A stretch of 64,000 nt of DNA. Source: Bifidobacterium sp. WK041_4_12. Its GTDB lineage: Bacteria > Actinomycetota > Actinomycetes > Actinomycetales > Bifidobacteriaceae. The DNA lies in NCBI RefSeq assembly GCF_041080795.1, contig NZ_CP129674.1, positions 186,001-250,000 on the forward strand. Reading direction: 5' to 3'. A program made the translations under genes and the position numbers. Of the stretch, positions 60,269 through 64,000 are shown piece by piece (position 1 is the first letter of the stretch; each line of letters starts with the position of its first letter). Below the pieces are notes generated by a model, which saw only the letters and a list, made by a program, of their open reading frames with translations, was not told where the DNA came from and searched no databases.

Positions 60269-60892
60269 TCAGTCGACGGCAGTGTGGCTGCTGGCCTTTG
60301 GCAGATTCTTCATGGTGGACGGATCCGTGACGCAACCCTCGATAGAAGTAATCTTCTGCCCAGAAGCGGTCGTTTTGTTGGTCTTCTTCAGATTGTTGAA
60401 GGTTGAACCGACGATGACATCGACAAGCTTGTCGGAACGATCGTCCATGCGAAGAATGGCATCGTTGAATTCAGTGGAAAGGGTATAGGCCTCGGCAATG
60501 CCATTCTTTCCGAAACGAATCTCAGTGCGGGTAAACTCGTGAGAGCTTGGGAAGTCGGCCGCTCCCTGCGTGCTGAAGCCGTCATTGTTCAGAGCTTGCA
60601 TGACCGCCGTGCCCAGCCCGGACTTGTCAGTGCCGTTGAGCACGCGAATCGTTACATTGGGATGGTTGACATAGGTGGAATCGGCTGGTGCGCACGGTAC
60701 GGCAACGCCGTAGTTGGGCTTGCTGGCCACCGATTGCTTCACCGTTTTTCCGAGACCTCCAAGTGCAACAAGCAGAGAAAGTACCAGGGCTACGGCAAGA
60801 ACTACCACCGTTATAGTGAACACCAGCTTTTGACGCCTGCGTATGAACTGCTTACGCGCTTGGCGTTCATCGAATGGCTTGGGAACCGTCAT
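60269..60892 (-). CDS. LytR C-terminal-domain membrane protein
   Basis: The protein has 207 residues from the ATG at 60892. A basic cytoplasmic start (KQFIRRRQK) leads into one transmembrane helix (about 24-46). An extracellular LytR_C domain follows, with IRVLNGTDKSGLGTAVMQAL and a terminal segment with GCVTDPS. LytR_C domains accompany cell-wall glycopolymer ligases; here the catalytic LCP domain is absent. It lies just after rsmA in the same direction. Confidence 0.88.
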   Translation of the reverse strand: MTVPKPFDERQARKQFIRRRQKLVFTITVVVLAVALVLSLLVALGGLGKTVKQSVASKPNYGVAVPCAPADSTYVNHPNVTIRVLNGTDKSGLGTAVMQALNNDGFSTQGAADFPSSHEFTRTEIRFGKNGIAEAYTLSTEFNDAILRMDDRSDKLVDVIVGSTFNNLKKTNKTTASGQKITSIEGCVTDPSTMKNLPKASSHTAVD

Positions 60893-60917
60893 ATGCCAAC
60901 CCTTCCGCAAAATTGAC

Positions 60918-61874
60918 TTAACTCAGCTTAGCGTCATAGTCTGACCCAGTTGCCTCTGTGTTGTGCTGTTCTTGAAAAGGTCGCGCTGATTCAGCCTGAG
61001 CAAGGGCATCAAATTCGTTGACAGTCAACGTTTCGCCGCGTCGCCGTGGATCGATACCACTCAAGCTGTATGCCGCATCGTGAACGATGCCTTTCAATGC
61101 AGCGTGAAGCGTCTTGCGTCGCTGGCGGAAAGCCGCATCGATAATGGCAAAAACGGCAGTTGCATTGCCATGGTCATGCATGTGTGGAATCCGTTGGAAC
61201 CTGACCAGGGCTGAATCGACATTGGGTGCTGGCCAGAATACGTTCCGTCCCACCAGCCCTGCCCGATGAGCCTGGCCATACCAGGCAAGCTTCACGCTGG
61301 GCACGCCATAGATCTTCGTTCCTGGCTGTGCGACCAGCCGGTCCGCAACCTCTTTCTGCACCATTACCAGCAGTGAGTTCAGCGAGGTGAAACGTTCGAG
61401 CAGCGTGAGAATCACAGGTGTCGCAACGTTATAGGGAAGGTTCGCCACAAGCGTGAAAGACTGTCCATCAGCCAATCCAGGCACGTCCAAGGGTTCGACC
61501 TGCAATGCGTCCTTGTTGAGCACAGTCAGCCGTCCGGAGGCTTCAGGCATGAACTCGTGAACAGTTACCGGCAGATTTTGGGCAAGTGCGGCATCTATCT
61601 CTATGGCATCAACGACGGCACCGGTTTCTAGAAGACCGAGGGTCAGCGAACCCAGTCCTGGTCCGATTTCAAGAACGTGTTCGCCGGCTTGCACGCCCGC
61701 CTCGTGAACGATGCGTCTGACCGTTCCGGGATCGATAACAAAGTTCTGTCCCAGTTTTTTCGTTGGCGAGATGTTCGCCTGTGCCGCAAGTCTTCGAATA
61801 TCAGAAGCTCCCAGCAGACCTGAGCCTTGATGATCTGTAAGATGATTCGTGTCGTGCATGGTCTCCCCAGTCAT
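60918..61874 (-). CDS. rsmA: 16S rRNA dimethyladenosine transferase RsmA (KsgA)
   Basis: This 318-residue enzyme dimethylates A1518 and A1519 of 16S rRNA. The SAM motif is LEIGPGLGS (68-76), preceded by KKLGQNFVID. The catalytic NLPY is at 145-148. An ATG five codons in (61859) follows GGGGAG closely and is an alternative start. The order Rpf-rsmA is typical for actinobacteria. Confidence 0.96.
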   Translation of the reverse strand: MTGETMHDTNHLTDHQGSGLLGASDIRRLAAQANISPTKKLGQNFVIDPGTVRRIVHEAGVQAGEHVLEIGPGLGSLTLGLLETGAVVDAIEIDAALAQNLPVTVHEFMPEASGRLTVLNKDALQVEPLDVPGLADGQSFTLVANLPYNVATPVILTLLERFTSLNSLLVMVQKEVADRLVAQPGTKIYGVPSVKLAWYGQAHRAGLVGRNVFWPAPNVDSALVRFQRIPHMHDHGNATAVFAIIDAAFRQRRKTLHAALKGIVHDAAYSLSGIDPRRRGETLTVNEFDALAQAESARPFQEQHNTEATGSDYDAKLS

Positions 61875-61929
61875 GCACTCTGAGCGTGCACTGTTCGTTG
61901 AGTTGTGTAGTTTCGTGTCGTGGTTTCAA

Positions 61930-63420
61930 TCAGTATGAACCATATTTCTGCCAGAACGCCATGGCTTGCAATGGAGTTCCGTAGCGTTGCGCAATGTAGA
62001 GCAGACCCCAATCAATCTGAACCGCCCCATCATCGTGCCAGCCTGTTCCCATTTTGCTGGCTGGCCATGCCTGTGGAATGCCATAGGCATGGCTGCTCGG
62101 GTTTTCTGCTGACCAGCTCCATCCGGATTCGTGATTCCAAATCCACACGATTGCATCCCATTGATCGCCTGTCCAGCCGCGTTGTGCCGCTGCGCCCGCT
62201 GCATACGCCTTGGCCTGAGCAACGGTCGGATGCCACAGTCTGGCAGAGCCTGAGCCACCATCGCCTGTTGAGGGATTAGGGGTCGGAGTTGTGGTGGTTG
62301 GGGTTGGTGTGGGGGTGGGAGTGGACGTAGGCTTGGGTGCAGCGGTGGTCGTTGGTGCGCCTGTGCCTGACGGTGAACTGCTTGCACTCGGCTTGCTTGA
62401 AGGTTGCTTCGAAGATTCGGAAGCGCTCGGCGAACCGCTTGATGACGATGACTTGTCAGAGCTAGAAGCGCTACTCCCTGAGGATGCGCCAGCTGATCCA
62501 GAGCTTGAGCCTGAACCTGAGCCAGAACCGGAGCCTGAACCACTGCCGTCGGAATCCTGGGTTTCGGTTTTCTGCGGTCCTACGGCGATGATCGTGTCGA
62601 TTGCCACGCTCAGTGTCTCTTTCTTCACCAGCTTCGAGGACTCTACGACGCCGTCCACAACAGTATTGTCAAAGGTTTCCCGGTCTTCGCCATCCTGACC
62701 CTGCTGCTCGACCTTCGTTTCACCGGGTGCGAGGGAAGCATCGACAACGGTCTGCGTTCCATGGGCTACGGTTACGGTTTTTGTGGACTGCGTATATTTC
62801 ACGCGCCGAACGCGCAGAATCGTCGTTCCCTGATCTGTTTCGACGCTGACGCGATCGTTCTTGCCAAGGACGATTCCCTTGGAATCAAGAATCGAGGCAG
62901 CAGGAAGCTCACCGTTGGGAGCGATTGAACTCTTCCCATCGGCAATGACGGTGACAGGACCCTTCGCATTGATGACCAACCCGCCAGTGAGCTGGTTGTA
63001 GACATTGGGAATGTCAACGGTCACCTTCACGGCGTTCTCTTGGTTCTCGTGGAAGAAGGAAAGCAGCTGCTGCATGCTCGTCGCTGTTGTCCAGAATGGA
63101 ACCTGCTGACCGTCGATGTTGATTGTTGTCTGGTAGGCGCTTTGCACGCGAACCACATCATGATTGGTCAGATCGTAGCCAGAGGTGCTGTCTACAAGAT
63201 CGTGCGTCTTCACATCGATCTTCTGCTCCTGCAGCAGCCGGCTGATGCTCATTGCATAGGTATGAACGATTCTTGTATCGCCATTGATCTCAAGCGCGAC
63301 GGTTTTTCTTGCTCCGATGCCAAAAGCGGTGAACGATGCTGCCACGATAGCCACAACGCAGACTGCAACGCGTATGCGTCTGCGTATGAGAAACCTCCGA
63401 GGTGTCCAACGTCTAGCCAT
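61930..63420 (-). CDS. Rpf/YabE-like secreted muralytic protein with G5 domain
   Basis: The protein has 496 residues from the ATG at 63420, behind GGAG at seven bases. A basic start and one hydrophobic helix serve as signal or anchor. Ubiquitin-like DUF348 repeats (KTVALEINGDTRIVHTYAMS and a further copy) precede a G5 domain at about 205-285. A Gly/Ser then Thr/Pro-rich linker spans about 285-390. The C-terminal lysozyme/transglycosylase-like domain contains WDAIVWIWNHESGW, whose Glu is the expected acid. It likely cleaves peptidoglycan during growth or resuscitation. Confidence 0.9.
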   Translation of the reverse strand: MARRWTPRRFLIRRRIRVAVCVVAIVAASFTAFGIGARKTVALEINGDTRIVHTYAMSISRLLQEQKIDVKTHDLVDSTSGYDLTNHDVVRVQSAYQTTINIDGQQVPFWTTATSMQQLLSFFHENQENAVKVTVDIPNVYNQLTGGLVINAKGPVTVIADGKSSIAPNGELPAASILDSKGIVLGKNDRVSVETDQGTTILRVRRVKYTQSTKTVTVAHGTQTVVDASLAPGETKVEQQGQDGEDRETFDNTVVDGVVESSKLVKKETLSVAIDTIIAVGPQKTETQDSDGSGSGSGSGSGSGSSSGSAGASSGSSASSSDKSSSSSGSPSASESSKQPSSKPSASSSPSGTGAPTTTAAPKPTSTPTPTPTPTTTTPTPNPSTGDGGSGSARLWHPTVAQAKAYAAGAAAQRGWTGDQWDAIVWIWNHESGWSWSAENPSSHAYGIPQAWPASKMGTGWHDDGAVQIDWGLLYIAQRYGTPLQAMAFWQKYGSY

Positions 63421-63505
63421 ATCAGAGCTCCTCATCCTGTGCTGTTTGAGCCTTCTGTTGCGATTGTAATGGCAGAAGCTGAAGAAGGTCAGTCCTATCG
63501 TTCAA

Positions 63506-63533
63506 GTTATATACAAATTTCTACATTTGTGAA
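63506..63533 (-). promoter_or_regulatory. Promoter of the Rpf-like gene with inverted repeat
   Basis: On the minus strand TTCACA (-35, 63528-63533), a 16-bp spacer and TATAAC (-10, 63506-63511) are visible. The spacer contains ACAAAT-N6-ATTTGT (63513-63530), a possible regulator site. The remainder of the 315-bp gap (63421-63735) shows nothing else. Confidence 0.5.
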
Positions 63534-63735
63534 ACCGCAGCAGCGCTCGCGCTGTGTAATGTATGCGGAGAGTGCGTATGCTTGCCGCGCTGACGATACG
63601 ATGATTCATGCTCATGAAGAGACGTCGGCTTTGTAGAGAACGTCCAGCAGAGGTTCAGGAAACTATTGCACGAGTCGTACATAACTATGACGTTATGCGA
63701 AGAACATGCCAAGAATGCAGCATTTCAATAGAAGC

Positions 63736-64000
63736 ATGAACACATTAAGCAATATGCAGACAGCCGGTTCAGATAAAGCCGAAACTGATCCTCACACAGC
63801 AGAGATCACAGAACGCCGAGGGCATCCGAAAGGCGTTGATGCGGACATCGTGATACCCGTTTACAACGAGGAACACACCTTGGAGGCGTGCATCGGGACA
63901 CTTGGCGCATATCTTGAGGGACAGCTGAACAACGTTAACGCATTCAGCTGGAATATCATCATTGCAGACAATGCCAGTACGGATCACACCTGGCAGGTTG
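63736..64000 (+). CDS. Family 2 glycosyltransferase, N-terminal part (partial)
   Basis: The gene runs off the window end; 88 residues are visible. After a hydrophilic stretch of about 37 residues the GT2 fold begins with DIVIPVYNEEHTLEACI, then NIIIADNASTDHTW, the nucleotide-sugar binding elements of dolichol-phosphate-mannose-synthase-like enzymes. The ATG at 63736 has only a weak ribosome site (AGAAG). Confidence 0.8.
   Translation, partial: MNTLSNMQTAGSDKAETDPHTAEITERRGHPKGVDADIVIPVYNEEHTLEACIGTLGAYLEGQLNNVNAFSWNIIIADNASTDHTWQV

Noticed and set aside
1..64000. Transposon, prophage or genomic island boundaries
   Set aside because: No transposase, integrase, target duplications or tRNA-flanked repeats were seen. 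The carbohydrate and membrane-transport genes look like ordinary accessory chromosomal content.
1..64000. tRNA and rRNA genes
   Set aside because: No cloverleaf with a GGTTCGAATCC-type arm or rRNA sequence was recognised in any intergenic gap; a covariance-model scan would be decisive.

Overview
The window looks like the replication-origin region of an actinobacterial chromosome, most likely Bifidobacteriaceae (Bifidobacterium or a close relative). The evidence is gene order: gyrA-gyrB-dciA-recF-dnaN-[oriC]-dnaA | rpmH-rnpA-yidD-yidC-khpB-rsmG-[parS]-parA-parB-trxB, followed by the actinobacterial murJ-DUF6049-NUDIX/pcnA block, in which MurJ is fused to a pseudokinase. GC content looks moderate by eye; I did not compute it. 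The core genes look intact, and I saw no insertion sequences, prophage genes, CRISPR arrays, rRNA or tRNA genes.

Positions 1-9.8 kb form a carbohydrate-use island. A GH3 glycosidase (cut by the window start), an SGNH hydrolase and a GH20 hexosaminidase sit in one operon, none with a visible export signal. TetR and LacI regulators follow on the minus strand. Divergent from LacI is a sugar ABC importer (two permeases and a binding lipoprotein) with no ATPase of its own. A LacI-type operator lies in the divergent gap.

Positions 9.9-30 kb hold accessory and membrane functions: a MetNIQ-like methionine importer coupled to an iron alcohol dehydrogenase; an AhpD-like protein; a transglutaminase and a fused circularly permuted ATP-grasp/alpha-E protein (a conserved but poorly understood pair); a TetR-regulated 14-TM exporter; an unrecognised membrane protein; a GntR(YtrA)-ABC exporter operon with its operator; an alpha/beta hydrolase; a TMEM175-like channel; a 54-aa hydrophobic protein; an NmrA-like oxidoreductase; and an EamA permease.

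Positions 29.3-48.8 kb are the replication and segregation core. dnaA, dnaN, recF, dciA, gyrB, gyrA and a DUF3566 protein are read leftward. rpmH through parB are read rightward. The dnaN-dnaA gap carries five perfect DnaA boxes, and two more lie in the dnaA-rpmH gap. Three parS sites are visible: one before parA and two inside parB. A further DnaA-box cluster precedes parA.

Positions 47.7-64 kb carry envelope and RNA-processing genes: trxB, ddl, an aminotransferase, murJ, DUF6049, NUDIX, pcnA, a LytR_C protein, rsmA, an Rpf/G5 muralytic protein and the start of a GT2 glycosyltransferase cut by the window end.

The less-described parts are the ATP-grasp/alpha-E/transglutaminase pair, the ADH-metNIQ operon, the regulator-operator pairs read directly from palindromes, and the DnaA-box cluster in front of parA.
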